Made by a program: the position numbers and the translations under genes. The notes beneath the pieces were generated by a model. The model searched no databases and had not been told where the DNA came from. It saw only the letters and a program-made list of their open reading frames with translations. This document shows positions 8,677-17,048 of a DNA stretch of 64,000 nt, piece after piece (position 1 is the first letter of the stretch; each line of letters begins with the position of its first letter). Origin of the DNA: Caproicibacter sp002399225 (GTDB lineage Bacteria; Bacillota; Clostridia; Oscillospirales; Acutalibacteraceae); contig DAIOKN010000006.1 of assembly GCA_036756705.1 (NCBI GenBank), positions 46,353-110,352 of the forward strand, read 5' to 3'.

Positions 8677-8890
8677 ATTTTAGGGCAGGGAAGCAGCCGT
8701 ACGGCGGAAGAACATTCCGCGGGGGAATTCAATCTGTGAAAATCTTACAGGAATAATTGATGTATTTTGTCAGAAATTGTGATAAGATAAGAAAGAATTT
8801 TTGTTTTTATGAAGGGGGAATCTTTCAGAATTTGTGATTCTTCAGCACTTTCGTTAAAACTAATATGAGTCTGAGAAAGGTGTGAGAAAA

Positions 8891-10147
8891 ATGGAAAAGA
8901 AAAAGAAGGGACTGTCGCTCCCGGCATGGATTGGAATTTCCATGGTCGCCGGCATCGTGCTGGGCGCCATTCTGTGGGCATCCATGGGAGCCAAAGCCGC
9001 CGGGGACTTTACCACAGGCTATATCAAGCCGTTCGGCACAATTTTCATCAATCTGCTGAAATTCGTTGTCGTGCCGATTGTTCTGCTTTCCATGGTTGAC
9101 GGCATCGTTTCGATGCAGGACATTAAAAAGGTAGGCTCCATCGGCTGGAAAACCATTGTTTATTTTTTAGCCACCACGGCGATTGCCTGCGTAATCGGCC
9201 TAGTGATTGCCAGCTTATTTCAGGGCTCTTTCCCTGTGCTGAAAATGAGCGGAGGGCAGGCATTCCATTCCACTGCAAAAAGCAATATGATGGACACGAT
9301 CGTCAACATTTTCCCGAGCAACCTCTGGAAGTCACTGACCAGCGCCAACATGCTGCAGGTCATCGTGATCGCCCTGCTGTTCGGCGCCGCGATCTTGTCG
9401 GTCGGTGAAAAAGGAAAAATGGCGGCAGATCTGGTCTCCTCTTTATACGCCGTGATGATGAAAATTATGATGTTTATCATCACGATCTCCCCGATCGGCG
9501 TTTTCTGCTTGATGACCTGGGTCGTTGCAAGCCAGGGGCCGCAGATCCTGGGCAGCCTCGCCATTGTGCTTGCCGCAGCTTACATCGGATACATCCTGCA
9601 CGCCGTTATTGTTTACAGCATGTCGGTCAAGGTGTTCGCCGGTATGAATCCCATCAAGTTCTTTAAGAGCATTGCTCCGGCTGCCATCTTTGCGTTTTCC
9701 TCTACTTCCTCCGTTGCGACGCTGCCGCTTTCCAAAGAGTGCTGTGATAAGATGGATGTTAATTCGGAAGTATCTTCGTTTGTTCTGCCGCTGGGTGCTA
9801 CGATCAATATGGACGGCACCGCCATTTATCAATGCGTGGCCACCGTTTTCATCGCCTGTTGCGTCGGAGTCCACCTGACAATGAGCCAGATGATCTTAAT
9901 CGTCGTTACCGCGACGCTGGCCTCCATCGGTACAGCTGGCACGACCGGTTCCGGCGTCATTATGCTGACGATGGTTTTGGAAGCCGTCGGCATCGATCCT
10001 ACTTACATAGGTCTGATCTTCGGCATCGACCGTCTGTTCGACATGGGCCGTACCACACTGAACATCATGGGCGATATCTCCTGCTCCGTTTGCGTCAACC
10101 ACTGGGAAGCAAGAAAACTTCGCAAAAACAGTGTCGCCGCACAATAG
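8891..10147 (+). CDS. Dicarboxylate/amino acid:cation symporter (DAACS family)
   Basis: 418 residues with about eight membrane helices and two re-entrant loops. Family signatures are FAFSSTSSVATLPLS (first re-entrant loop) and LPLGATINMDGTAIYQ (unwound helix 7 that coordinates cation and substrate). The C-terminal GIDRLFDMGRTTLNIMGD matches the helix 8 substrate site; DAACS members with an arginine here favour acidic amino acids. It imports glutamate, aspartate or C4-dicarboxylates with Na+ or H+. ATG at 8891 is better placed relative to GAAAGGTG than the GTG at 8882. Its position after asparaginase favours aspartate. Confidence 0.88.
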   Translation: MEKKKKGLSLPAWIGISMVAGIVLGAILWASMGAKAAGDFTTGYIKPFGTIFINLLKFVVVPIVLLSMVDGIVSMQDIKKVGSIGWKTIVYFLATTAIACVIGLVIASLFQGSFPVLKMSGGQAFHSTAKSNMMDTIVNIFPSNLWKSLTSANMLQVIVIALLFGAAILSVGEKGKMAADLVSSLYAVMMKIMMFIITISPIGVFCLMTWVVASQGPQILGSLAIVLAAAYIGYILHAVIVYSMSVKVFAGMNPIKFFKSIAPAAIFAFSSTSSVATLPLSKECCDKMDVNSEVSSFVLPLGATINMDGTAIYQCVATVFIACCVGVHLTMSQMILIVVTATLASIGTAGTTGSGVIMLTMVLEAVGIDPTYIGLIFGIDRLFDMGRTTLNIMGDISCSVCVNHWEARKLRKNSVAAQ

Positions 10148-10220
10148 CAGCAGGCACTGCTCCCTCAGAAGCTTTTGCTGAGCAAAAGGCCAGAGAGAGC
10201 ATAGATCAGTTTGCTTCATC

Positions 10221-10261
10221 AAAGCCTGCGGCCGGATTTTATCCGATCGCAGGCTTTCCTT
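10221..10261 (+). terminator. Terminator after the symporter
   Basis: AAAGCCTGCG pairs with CGCAGGCTTT, with an inner CGGATxxxATCCG hairpin, followed by CCTTTTC. Confidence 0.75.
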
Positions 10262-10308
10262 TTCTGACAAAAAGAAAAGCGCCGAAAACCTTGACGGCAC
10301 GGCGTTTG

Positions 10309-10385
10309 TGGTGTCCTCGGGCGGATTCGAACCGCCGGCCTACCGCTTAGGAGGCGGTCGCTCTATCCAGCTGAGCTACGAAGAC
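10309..10385 (-). tRNA. tRNA-Arg (anticodon CCT)
   Basis: A full cloverleaf can be drawn: acceptor GTCTTCG/CGAGGAC, D-stem GCTC/GAGC, anticodon stem ACCGC/GCGGT with loop CTCCTAA giving anticodon CCT, and T-loop TTCGAAT between GGCGG and CCGCC. The terminal CCA is encoded. It reads AGG codons. Confidence 0.95.
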
Positions 10386-10464
10386 CTATGAAAATAAAAA
10401 TTCTTCCTGCTGCAGTGCTTCCTACGATAAGAAAAAGAACAGGAAGAGGCACAAATACTTATCT

Positions 10465-10493
10465 AGTATAGATCAAGCGGGTTGCTTTGTCAA
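10465..10493 (-). promoter_or_regulatory. Promoter of tRNA-Arg(CCT)
   Basis: On the minus strand TTGACA (10493-10488), exactly 17 bases, then TATACT (10470-10465), about 80 bases ahead of the tRNA. A near-consensus sigma-A promoter. Confidence 0.75.
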
Positions 10494-10707
10494 TGACGGG
10501 CCTTCAAATCTCTGCTTTGTTCGCAAGGGAGGGACTTTTCTGTGAGCTCTTATCGGGTAGATGGACTTTTGTTTCAAAGAATTAGCTGAGTGTTTACTGG
10601 CAACAGGTGGACGCCTTACCACACGACGCTGCGTCGTCAGCAATATGTATTTTAAAGTTTTTTGAATATTTTTGTACCATGCACTTTAGACATTACCCGA
10701 TAAAAGA

Positions 10708-10777
10708 TAAGGTACCTTAAAATATTTCTTGACTATTGATTACTATGGCTTTATAATGCTTTATGTAAGGTACCTTA
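10708..10777 (+). promoter_or_regulatory. marR promoter flanked by two identical palindromic operators
   Basis: TTGACT (10729-10734), a 17-base spacer and TATAAT (10752-10757) form the promoter. The perfect 12-base palindrome TAAGGTACCTTA occurs twice, at 10708-10719 just upstream of the -35 box and at 10766-10777 over the transcription start. Their centres are 58 bases apart. The arrangement suggests tight autorepression by a dimeric regulator, possibly with both dimers clamping the promoter. Confidence 0.8.
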
Positions 10778-10801
10778 ATAATTTGAAGGGAGCTAATAGA
10801 C

Positions 10802-11446
10802 ATGGAAAAAAATCTATCCGAAGAATTGTTACAACAGATTCGAAATTGCACGAATCTTATCCACCGACTGACTCATAGCGAGCGTCGTACTTTTCATACT
10901 GACGCCAAGGAAAACAAGATTGGGCGCGGCCAGGGCCTTGTATTACGTATTCTTGCAGAAAAGGACGGATTAACGCAGACGGAAATTACCGAAATGCTGA
11001 ATGTACGTCCATCTTCTCTCGGCGAACTTGTGGCAAAGCTTGAAAGCAACGGTTATGTAGATCGCCGCCAAAATGGAAGCGACAAGCGGGTGATCAACGT
11101 ATTTCTTACAGAGAAGGGGCGTGAGGCTGAAAAGAAGTTTATAAATCCGAGACGGGAGGCAGCCCAACTGTGGTGTTCCGGTTTGTCTGAAGATGAGAAA
11201 GTGCAACTTTCCGGACTTCTAAGCAAGATGATTGCTTCCATGGAGGAAGCATTGTCGAAGAATGAAGATGCGGGACAAGAAACGCCTTTTGGCCTAGGTT
11301 GCCCGAAAATGGATCAGAGCGATTTTACGCATCATGGTTCCCATTTTTTCCACAGTTGTCAAGGCAAAGAGTGCGAGGGTGATCGGAAAAAGCGGCGGAG
11401 GAAAATGGCAGAACAGTATTGGCAGGAACATTCTACTGTTAATTGA
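10802..11446 (+). CDS. MarR-family regulator with an unusual Cys/His-rich C-terminal tail
   Basis: 214 residues, against about 140-150 for ordinary MarR proteins. Residues 1-150 show the MarR winged helix: GRGQGLVLRILAEKDGLTQTEITEMLNVRPSSLGELVAKLESNGYVDRR with the D-x-R wing QNGSDKRVINVFLTEKG. The extra 60 residues contain GCPKMDQSDFTHHGSHFFHSCQGKEC, with Cys, His, His, His, Cys and Cys, then a strongly basic KKRRRKM segment. The tail could bind metal, heme or contact DNA; this is inference. The promoter carries two TAAGGTACCTTA palindromes, implying autoregulation. No cotranscribed transporter follows, only decayed sequence, so the original target may have been lost. Confidence 0.82.
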   Translation: MEKNLSEELLQQIRNCTNLIHRLTHSERRTFHTDAKENKIGRGQGLVLRILAEKDGLTQTEITEMLNVRPSSLGELVAKLESNGYVDRRQNGSDKRVINVFLTEKGREAEKKFINPRREAAQLWCSGLSEDEKVQLSGLLSKMIASMEEALSKNEDAGQETPFGLGCPKMDQSDFTHHGSHFFHSCQGKECEGDRKKRRRKMAEQYWQEHSTVN

Positions 11447-11672
11447 TGTGGGATTTTATCAAACACAAAAACCTGAGGAACGAAAAGTTATCCCGGCATT
11501 TAGTTGAGAAAAAGCCAAAGGAATTCGGATTTACGGCCATTTGTCAGGATAGTTCAAAAGTCAGTATAGCCGGTATTATCGGGATGTCGAATACTCTTGG
11601 CAAGCAGGGCAGTTCCCCAATTCCTTCGGAACGCATCCTTCGGGTGCAGCTGCGCGTCCTACGGACGCTTGA

Positions 11673-11715
11673 AAAGGGGCGGACAACTTAACGTTGTTTC
11701 CGTCCCTTTTCTTTT
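11673..11715. terminator. Bidirectional hairpin between marR region and relaxase fragment
   Basis: AAAAGGGGCGGACAAC pairs with GTTGTTTCCGTCCCTTTT, allowing small mismatches, and has T runs on both strands. Confidence 0.6.
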
Positions 11716-12010
11716 TCCGGCGTGGCCGGAGTATTGATTTCATACCCCGCCGCCTCCATTTTAAGCAGAAAAGTTTCAAAATCAGTAGGCCGTCCGAAAA
11801 GGACTCCGTCAATGGCCCGCCGCAGTTTTTCCTGATTGCACAGCGGCCTTTTTATCTCCGAGCCACTTATCATAGACGACCCATGCTCCAGACAAATTTG
11901 ATCTCTCAACCTTCGGACGGCTTTGCCGGTGCCGAGAAAATCCCGGATCTGATAGGCATGTTCCCCCCTCCCCTTCCTGATAAAATGTTTTTATGTTTCG
12001 CCCTTGACAA
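11688..12010 (-). pseudogene. Fragment of a conjugative-element relaxase (MobA/VirD2-like)
   Basis: The minus strand keeps about 100 codons without stop that read EHAYQIRDFLGTGKAVRRLRD, then ICLEHGSS, and after a garbled patch NQEKLRRAIDG followed by PTDFETFLLKMEAAGYEI. The order RLRDxxCxEHG, then LRRAID, then DFxxFLxxMEAxGYEI is the middle of relaxases in Firmicutes integrative conjugative elements, from memory of the family. A short phrase DKWLGDKKA that normally precedes LRRAID is found in another frame, so a frameshift has occurred. Both the HUH catalytic N-terminus and the C-terminus are missing. This is a fossil of a transferred element. Confidence 0.65.
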
Positions 12011-12094
12011 AATCATCGGATAGGGCTAACCTGTAGACTATGGAAACAAAATAATCAAAAAATGTTTACAATGTTCTAGAATGGAGGCTCCTGT

Positions 12095-13282
12095 TTGACA
12101 GACAAATTGAAAAGCAACATCATGTTGCCCGTGGTAATGATTAGCCTTGCTCTCGGTCTACGGCAAATGTCTATGACGATGGTAGCACCTTTTATTTCTA
12201 CTTACTGCAAAAATCTGATCGGCTACACGCCATTATTGGCTGGATTGGCAGTCGGTGTTTTTGGACTGATGCAGGCGATATTCCAGATCCCTTTTGGCAT
12301 GCTCAGCGACCGATACGGCAACAAAAAAATGATGATGATTGGGCTTACGCTGGTTGTCGTTGGCTTTGTAGTCGCGTATTTTGCGAATACGATTGGTCTG
12401 CTGATATTCGCGCGTGCTTTGCAGGGGAGCGGTGCTGTCATAGGTGTCGCATATTCTTGGGTTGCCGGTTTGACAGACGACAGCAACCGAACAAAAGCCA
12501 TGAGCATTCTGGGGGCGTTTATTTCGGCGGCAGCGGCTTTGGCGTTTGTCGTGGGGCCGCTTCTGCGTGGAATCATGACGATAAATTGGATGTTTATGGC
12601 CGGAGCCGTCTTGCTTTTTGCAAATGAATTGTATATTCTATTCTTTGTAAAAGATACGAAGAATGCAGAAAAGGGTAATCTTCCAAAGGGAAAAGACCTA
12701 GGCGCCTTGTTAAAAAATAGGACTTTCGTATTAATGAATTTAGCGGCGTTTCTCAATAACTTTATAATGACGGCCGTTTTCTATGCCGTTCCTTACTATA
12801 TCGACAGTGTTACCGGACAGGCCGGCATGTGGAAGATTTTTCTGCCCGCCATTGTTGTTGCTGTGATTGTGATGAGGGCTGCAGCAATATGGGCGGATAA
12901 AGGTCATATGAATCCAGTGTTGACTGGTTCTTTCACGCTTTCTTGCATTGGAATTCTTTTATTTTTTGGAAAAAATTCTTATCTTTTCCTGTTGACAGGA
13001 ACGACACTGTTTATGTGCGGTTATATCTCCATCGCAGCGATTGTTGCAATCAACGTGAATAACCTTGTCGAAGACAGGTATCGGGGTACAGCCAACGGCA
13101 TTTTTAACTCGTTTCAGTATATCGGCAGTTTTGTCGGCGCATTGGTTACAGGAGCGATATGGGGAGTGTCAGAAAATCTCACATGGATCGTGATTATCTG
13201 TATGGGAATCGCGGGCTTGCTGACGATCGCTTTGGGGAAACCATCGGAAAAAAAAGACAGAAAGGAAAGCGACATCCAGTGA
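12095..13282 (+). CDS. MFS drug/metabolite exporter
   Basis: 395 residues with 12 predicted membrane helices, starting at a TTG seven bases after GGAGG. The DHA1-type motif A is seen as GMLSDRYGNKKMMMIG between helices 2 and 3, and a GPLLRGIM motif C-like helix follows. The loop between helices 6 and 7 is charged. It is translationally coupled to a TetR regulator by a GTGA overlap, the usual arrangement for an inducible exporter. AT-richer than the housekeeping genes and bracketed by conjugative-element fragments, it is probably acquired cargo. The substrate is unknown. Confidence 0.85.
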   Translation: MTDKLKSNIMLPVVMISLALGLRQMSMTMVAPFISTYCKNLIGYTPLLAGLAVGVFGLMQAIFQIPFGMLSDRYGNKKMMMIGLTLVVVGFVVAYFANTIGLLIFARALQGSGAVIGVAYSWVAGLTDDSNRTKAMSILGAFISAAAALAFVVGPLLRGIMTINWMFMAGAVLLFANELYILFFVKDTKNAEKGNLPKGKDLGALLKNRTFVLMNLAAFLNNFIMTAVFYAVPYYIDSVTGQAGMWKIFLPAIVVAVIVMRAAAIWADKGHMNPVLTGSFTLSCIGILLFFGKNSYLFLLTGTTLFMCGYISIAAIVAINVNNLVEDRYRGTANGIFNSFQYIGSFVGALVTGAIWGVSENLTWIVIICMGIAGLLTIALGKPSEKKDRKESDIQ

Positions 13283-13836
13283 AAGAAAAAATTTTGGACG
13301 AGGCCGCGCAACTTATTCAGACCTATGGACTAAAAAAGTTCAGAGTGGACGATATAGCCGATGAACTGAAAATAAGCAGGAAAACGATTTATCAGCATTT
13401 CAACAGCAAAGACGAGATCATCCGGGAATATTTTAAGGTCGCAATCGACAGCCACAAAAGCAGTATCGCCCAAACGTTAAAGAGTGAAAAGGACAGCATC
13501 GCCAAAATCCGTGAAATCGTCTATGTCGGCCACCGTTATAAATTGCCGGTTTTGGTACTGGATGAAGCCAAAAAGTTTTATCCGGACGAATGGGAAAAGA
13601 TCGAAGACCTCAGGCAGTTTGAAACGGACGCAATAAAAAAGTTGTTGGAACAGGGTTTACATGAAGGCATCGTCAAGCCGGACATCGACTTTGCCGTTTT
13701 ATCAAAGATGCTGGAGGAAATTAGCAATATGTTCATTGATTATGATTTTTTGGTAGAAAACAGGATGAAAGCTCGGGAGGCAATCACAAAAGCGCTGCAT
13801 ATTATTTTTAACGGGGTTTTACAGAAAAACAAATAG
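13279..13836 (+). CDS. TetR-family repressor coupled to the MFS exporter
   Basis: 185 residues from GTG at 13279, overlapping the MFS stop by four bases and preceded by AAAGGAAAG; longer in-frame starts lie inside the MFS gene and are unlikely. The N-terminal helix-turn-helix is ILDEAAQLIQTYGLKKFRVDDIADELKISRKTIYQHFNSKDEII, with the TetR signature T-I-Y-x-H-F. The C-terminal helical ligand domain is not similar enough to name an inducer. A short palindrome TTCTAGAA at 12074-12081, next to the exporter's ribosome site, may be its operator, but this is weak. Confidence 0.85.
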   Translation: MKEKILDEAAQLIQTYGLKKFRVDDIADELKISRKTIYQHFNSKDEIIREYFKVAIDSHKSSIAQTLKSEKDSIAKIREIVYVGHRYKLPVLVLDEAKKFYPDEWEKIEDLRQFETDAIKKLLEQGLHEGIVKPDIDFAVLSKMLEEISNMFIDYDFLVENRMKAREAITKALHIIFNGVLQKNK

Positions 13837-14417
13837 ATAAGAATCTTCAGCTTTGCATACGAAGTAGGCTGCTTTTATGGGCAAGAGGTTTTTTATCGGG
13901 AAAAATTCCTTTCATGTTTGGGCTGGGTTTCGGCCAGCTTTCGTTGCAGCATCAGGTTATAGTCCTTGCCGTACTCTTTGGGCGGCGGATCAGTGGTCAG
14001 AGAACAACAGCGGAGAATTTCATTTTCTCCTGCCATCGCTAGAATTTTTACCATTCCTTTTATCCCGGCCTCGCCGTTGTCGAGGCCAAGGGATATGCGG
14101 TCGATTGACGGATGATCGGTCAGGTATTGCAATAGTGCAAGCGGCGATGTGCCGCTTAATGAAAGATAATGGACCTTGTCCCATCCGGAAGTTTCCATCT
14201 TGTTCAGAGTCGCGCGGAGGCCGGATTTCCACAAAAAAATTTCAGCAATAACCCCAGCGACAGGAAGAAAAACAAAAAAAATTATAACCGACATCTCGTA
14301 CAAGCCTATTTTTTTCAATGACAGCCAACTCCATTTCTCAAAAATCATCTTTGACGATGGGCTTCGGTAGGTAAGCCAGACTTTGGTTTATCATAAAAAT
14401 TTAAGTCGATGCGCTTG
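13837..14417. other. Intergenic region holding the Toprim remnant
   Basis: Apart from the Toprim fragment, this 580-base stretch shows no gene. The sequence at 14352-14417 is AT-rich spacer after the truncated exporter. Confidence 0.4.
13893..14230 (-). pseudogene. Fragment of a Toprim-domain protein from a conjugative element
   Basis: The minus strand reads ATLNKMETSGWDKVHYLSLSG, then LLQYLTDHPSIDRISLGLDNGEAGIKG, then TTDPPPKEYGKDYNLML. This matches the C-terminal half of DUF3991/Toprim proteins of Firmicutes conjugative elements, where xLSLAG, LDNDxAG and PPxGKDYNDxL are typical. The upstream part is replaced by unrelated hydrophobic sequence and no ribosome site is present. In an intact element this family lies close to the relaxase gene; here a relaxase fragment lies 2 kb away in the same orientation. 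Confidence 0.6.
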
Positions 14418-15254
14418 TTATTTTGCATTCCTGCGATGGGTGAAGCATAAACGAATTACTGTTATAACACCACCGATGAAGCAAATAGCTGCCGCTGCCA
14501 TACAGGCGAGTCTCATACCAAAAAGAAAAGCATCGGCGTGTCCTGGTATATAATTCGTAATATGCCGGTTCAGTTTTGCACTCATGCCACCATAAAGTAA
14601 AACGTTCGAAACGGCAATACCCGCGGCCTGTCCTATATAACGCATCAAGCCGTTTACGCTCCCCCCTATGCCATACTGGTCTTTTGGCACGGAAGACATA
14701 ACCAATCGGTTGTTTGGAGACTGGAAAAGTCCGTTTCCGATTCCCATGAGCGCAAAGGATAAAGCAATGGCGACAAACGGAGTATCGACCTTCAGAGCCG
14801 AGGTCAAAACCGCCCCTATTCCCAGAAGGATCAGGCCGATTACCGTCAATCCTTCCGAGCCGATTTTATCCGACAATGTTCCGCTTAGAACAGAGATAAT
14901 AATAAACATGAGGGAATAAGAGGTCATATATAGCCCCGCCATGGCAGGACTCAGACTGCGAACATCCTCCAGATAAAAGGGAGCAATCAGAGTAAAGCAG
15001 CCGATTGCCGCAAAGGATATGAAAGCACATGCTATGCTGACGGAAAACTGCCGGTTTTGGAAAATGTTCAAATCCAGCAGAGGCTGTTCTGCGCGACGCT
15101 GTCGAATGAAAAAAATTACAAAGCAGATGACCGCCGCGACAAAGCAGATCAGAATAACCGGATTTGAAAAACCTTTTATTTGGCCTTCCTGTAAAGCATA
15201 GAAACATGTCAAGGTCAAAAGCAATCGGCGATTTTTGTTCCCGTAGTCCGACAA
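14418..15254 (-). pseudogene. Truncated DHA2-type MFS exporter (C-terminal half only)
   Basis: 278 residues covering roughly helices 7-14 of an EmrB/QacA-type exporter, which is normally about 470 residues with 14 helices. Recognisable parts are FFIRQRRAEQPLLDLNIFQNRQF (the loop before helix 9), GTLSDKIGSEGLTVIGL and FQSPNNRLVMSSVPKDQYGIGGSVNGLMRYIGQAAGIA, all typical of the second half of DHA2 proteins. The N-terminal half with motif A is absent and no good ribosome site is seen. A 42-base palindrome begins about 45 bases upstream, so the 5' part seems to have been deleted or replaced. Confidence 0.7.
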
Positions 15255-15300
15255 AATAAGGCCATGCGGTTATCGAAGAGAAACGCCGGTCTGACTGAGG

Positions 15301-15342
15301 GAAAAGCGGCTATATTTTCATATGAAAATATAGCCGCTTTTC
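15301..15342. terminator. 42-base perfect palindrome, probable bidirectional terminator
   Basis: Each 21-base arm starts GAAAAGCGGCTATATTTTCA and the other arm is its exact complement with no loop bases left over. Transcribed either way it forms a stem ending in TTTTC. It separates the truncated exporter from the small gene at 15422. Confidence 0.75.
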
Positions 15343-15421
15343 TTCCATTTTGGTATGAAAGTCCTTTTAAAAGGCATCTGCGCTTGTGGTTCTCACCGGC
15401 TGTTTTGCCTTGTTTCATGGT

Positions 15422-15688
15422 TCATGACAACCTTTTGTCCACTTCAATCTTTTTATCCGCGTTTTCTGCGAAGCCATGCTTTTGCAGCCATTTTTTTGAA
15501 GCTTCCCGTTCCGGCTGCGGAAAATCTTTCAGGGCAATTCTCGCTTTATGGACCGATTCCCAAAATGCCATTTCAGTGTGGGGATAATAGATCCCATATT
15601 TTCGGCAAAAGGATACAATCTTTTCTTGATCAAGAGACAGCAAGACTCTGTCCCGTTCCCGGGCAAACTCAGCATGATTGAATCCCAT
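15422..15688 (-). CDS. Small conserved protein of accessory regions
   Basis: 88 residues: FARERDRVLLSLDQEKIVSFCRKYG, FWESVHKARIALKDFP and KWLQKHGF. A family with this RDEVLLSLD/KxKI and FWxxVHKA pattern is common next to mobile elements and resistance genes in Firmicutes, and its function is unknown. The start has GAAAGGAGACG close upstream. It is cytosolic, has no enzymatic motif, and sits at the right border of the element remnant. Confidence 0.7.
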   Translation of the reverse strand: MGFNHAEFARERDRVLLSLDQEKIVSFCRKYGIYYPHTEMAFWESVHKARIALKDFPQPEREASKKWLQKHGFAENADKKIEVDKRLS

Positions 15689-15816
15689 TTTGACGTCTCC
15701 TTTCTTTCTGTATCTCTATCATATCACACAATATTTCTTAAATTTTCGATTTTGTCAAAGAAGTTGCCATGATATTCTTGTACGAATTTCTCCTTGCGGG
15801 AGTACCCGGTTTTCTT

Positions 15817-16908
15817 TTAAACCGCTTTTAACTTTCCTTCTGAAATTAACTTTGAAAAAAATTCTTTATTGTGTATGACATTGGCATCCCCGGGTCTGTA
15901 CTGCGCCGCCTTTTCGTTATGCTCGTAGGACTTTTTCAAGTCGCCGAGTTTATAATAGCTCACGCATAGCTGCAAATGCGGATACCAGGTGTAATACGCC
16001 ATGTAAATAAAGCTCCAGCGAGCCGGGTCCGGGACTTGCTGCGCAGCCTGTTCGTACCAAAAGACGGCGATTTTATCCTGCGCTTTTTTTCGAAAAACAT
16101 CCCCGATCCGGCAGCATGCTTCCGCCCGGGGAGCCGCATAGCGAAAGGACTGAAAAAGCGAATCCAGCTCTTTTTCTTGGTTGCCAAGGGCCCGGAAGCA
16201 GTCGGCTTTAAAAATGCACGCGAATATTTTATCTTCCACCCATCCCTCTGTTGTCGCTAAGTTTCTGTTATAACTTTTGATCGCTTTTTTAAATTTGCCG
16301 TTTTCCCGCAGTTCGTTGCCATAATAAAAATAATCGCGGGGCGAAAAAACATCTCCCCTCGCTTTTTTTTCTTCAAAGATTGAAACCGTGCGGCCGACCG
16401 CGTGGTGCTTGTTTTTATGGGTCACCGCTATATCCGAATTAACGATTCTGCCGGATACACTGATATAATTATGACAATCTCCGTGCCATTTAAAATTTTT
16501 CTCCCGTTTTAAAAGCCTGTTGCGGCGATAGCGCAACGTCACATTTCCAAATGCATCCGTACCGGCATCATAATACATGGACACGGAGTCGATCGACGGG
16601 TCAAGCGTCTCTTTCAGTTTTTTCAGCTTTTTCCGATCTTCTTCCAGTAAAACATCGTCGGCATCAAGATACAGAATATAGTCTTTGGTCGCATGCCGGA
16701 ACGATTCATTCCTCGCGTCGGAAAAGCTGTCGTTCCACTTAAAATCAAAAATTCTGTCGGTATATTTTTTTGCAATCTCTTTTGTTCTGTCGGTTGAACC
16801 GGTGTCTACTAAATTGATTTCATCGACAATATCCCGGACCGTATCCAGGCATCGGGCCAAAGTCTCTTCTTCATTTTTGACAATCATACAAAGACTAATG
16901 GTAATCAT
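15817..16908 (-). CDS. Family 2 glycosyltransferase with C-terminal TPR-like region
   Basis: 363 residues from an ATG at 16908 with AAAGGA upstream. Residues 1-110 form the GT-A fold: ISLCMIVKNEEETLARCLDTV, NLVDTGSTDRTKEIAKKY and the metal-binding ILYLDADDVLLEEDRKKL. Residues 115-190 hold the acceptor region with KWHGDCHNYISVSG. Residues from about 200 contain repeated helical units (YGNELRENGKFKKAIKSYNRNL, KADCFRALGNQEKELDSL, LCVSYYKLGDLKKSYEHNEKAAQ) that look like TPRs. It lies directly downstream of the collagen-like gene on the same strand, so it is a good candidate to add sugars to that protein; this is inference. Confidence 0.85.
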   Translation of the reverse strand: MITISLCMIVKNEEETLARCLDTVRDIVDEINLVDTGSTDRTKEIAKKYTDRIFDFKWNDSFSDARNESFRHATKDYILYLDADDVLLEEDRKKLKKLKETLDPSIDSVSMYYDAGTDAFGNVTLRYRRNRLLKREKNFKWHGDCHNYISVSGRIVNSDIAVTHKNKHHAVGRTVSIFEEKKARGDVFSPRDYFYYGNELRENGKFKKAIKSYNRNLATTEGWVEDKIFACIFKADCFRALGNQEKELDSLFQSFRYAAPRAEACCRIGDVFRKKAQDKIAVFWYEQAAQQVPDPARWSFIYMAYYTWYPHLQLCVSYYKLGDLKKSYEHNEKAAQYRPGDANVIHNKEFFSKLISEGKLKAV

Positions 16909-16970
16909 TCTAATCCTTTCTGTCCTGCCATGGGACCCGGGCTCCATGCAGCCCGCCGACATAAAATATC

Positions 16971-17005
16971 GGGATAGCAGGCACGGAAAAGGCGCCTGCT
17001 ATCCT
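16971..17005 (-). terminator. Hairpin after the collagen-like gene
   Basis: GGATAGCAGGC (16972-16982) pairs with GCCTGCTATCC (16994-17004). On the minus strand a short T-rich tract follows, so it may only partly stop readthrough into the glycosyltransferase gene. Confidence 0.55.
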
Positions 17006-17048
17006 GAGCAAATACCGCAGCCACACAGAAGGCCGCAATTTTACGGAA

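Larger units (their letters stand above)
10386..10801. other. Intergenic region between tRNA-Arg(CCT) and marR
   Basis: This 416-base AT-rich stretch holds the tRNA promoter on the left and the twin-operator promoter of the MarR gene on the right. Nothing gene-like is visible between them. Confidence 0.5.
11447..12094. other. Intergenic region with decayed mobile-element sequence
   Basis: About 650 bases. On the plus strand 11443-11691 an 82-codon frame is open but resembles nothing known and ends in the hairpin at 11673-11713. On the minus strand a relaxase fragment occupies about 11688-12010 (separate entry). A TTGACA/TAACCT promoter (12004-12032) points toward the MFS gene. Confidence 0.5.
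11447..15690. mobile_element. Degraded integrative conjugative element remnant
   Basis: Two separated fragments of conjugative-element core genes (relaxase at 11688-12010, Toprim at 13893-14230, both minus strand) bracket an exporter/repressor cassette, and a truncated exporter and a small element-type protein follow. The stretch is visibly AT-richer than the flanking housekeeping genes. No integrase, intact mobilisation gene or flanking direct repeat was found, so the limits are only approximate. Confidence 0.5.

Noticed and set aside
11443..11691. 82-codon open frame after marR
   Set aside because: No recognised family, no good ribosome site and it ends in the bidirectional hairpin; probably chance or decayed sequence.
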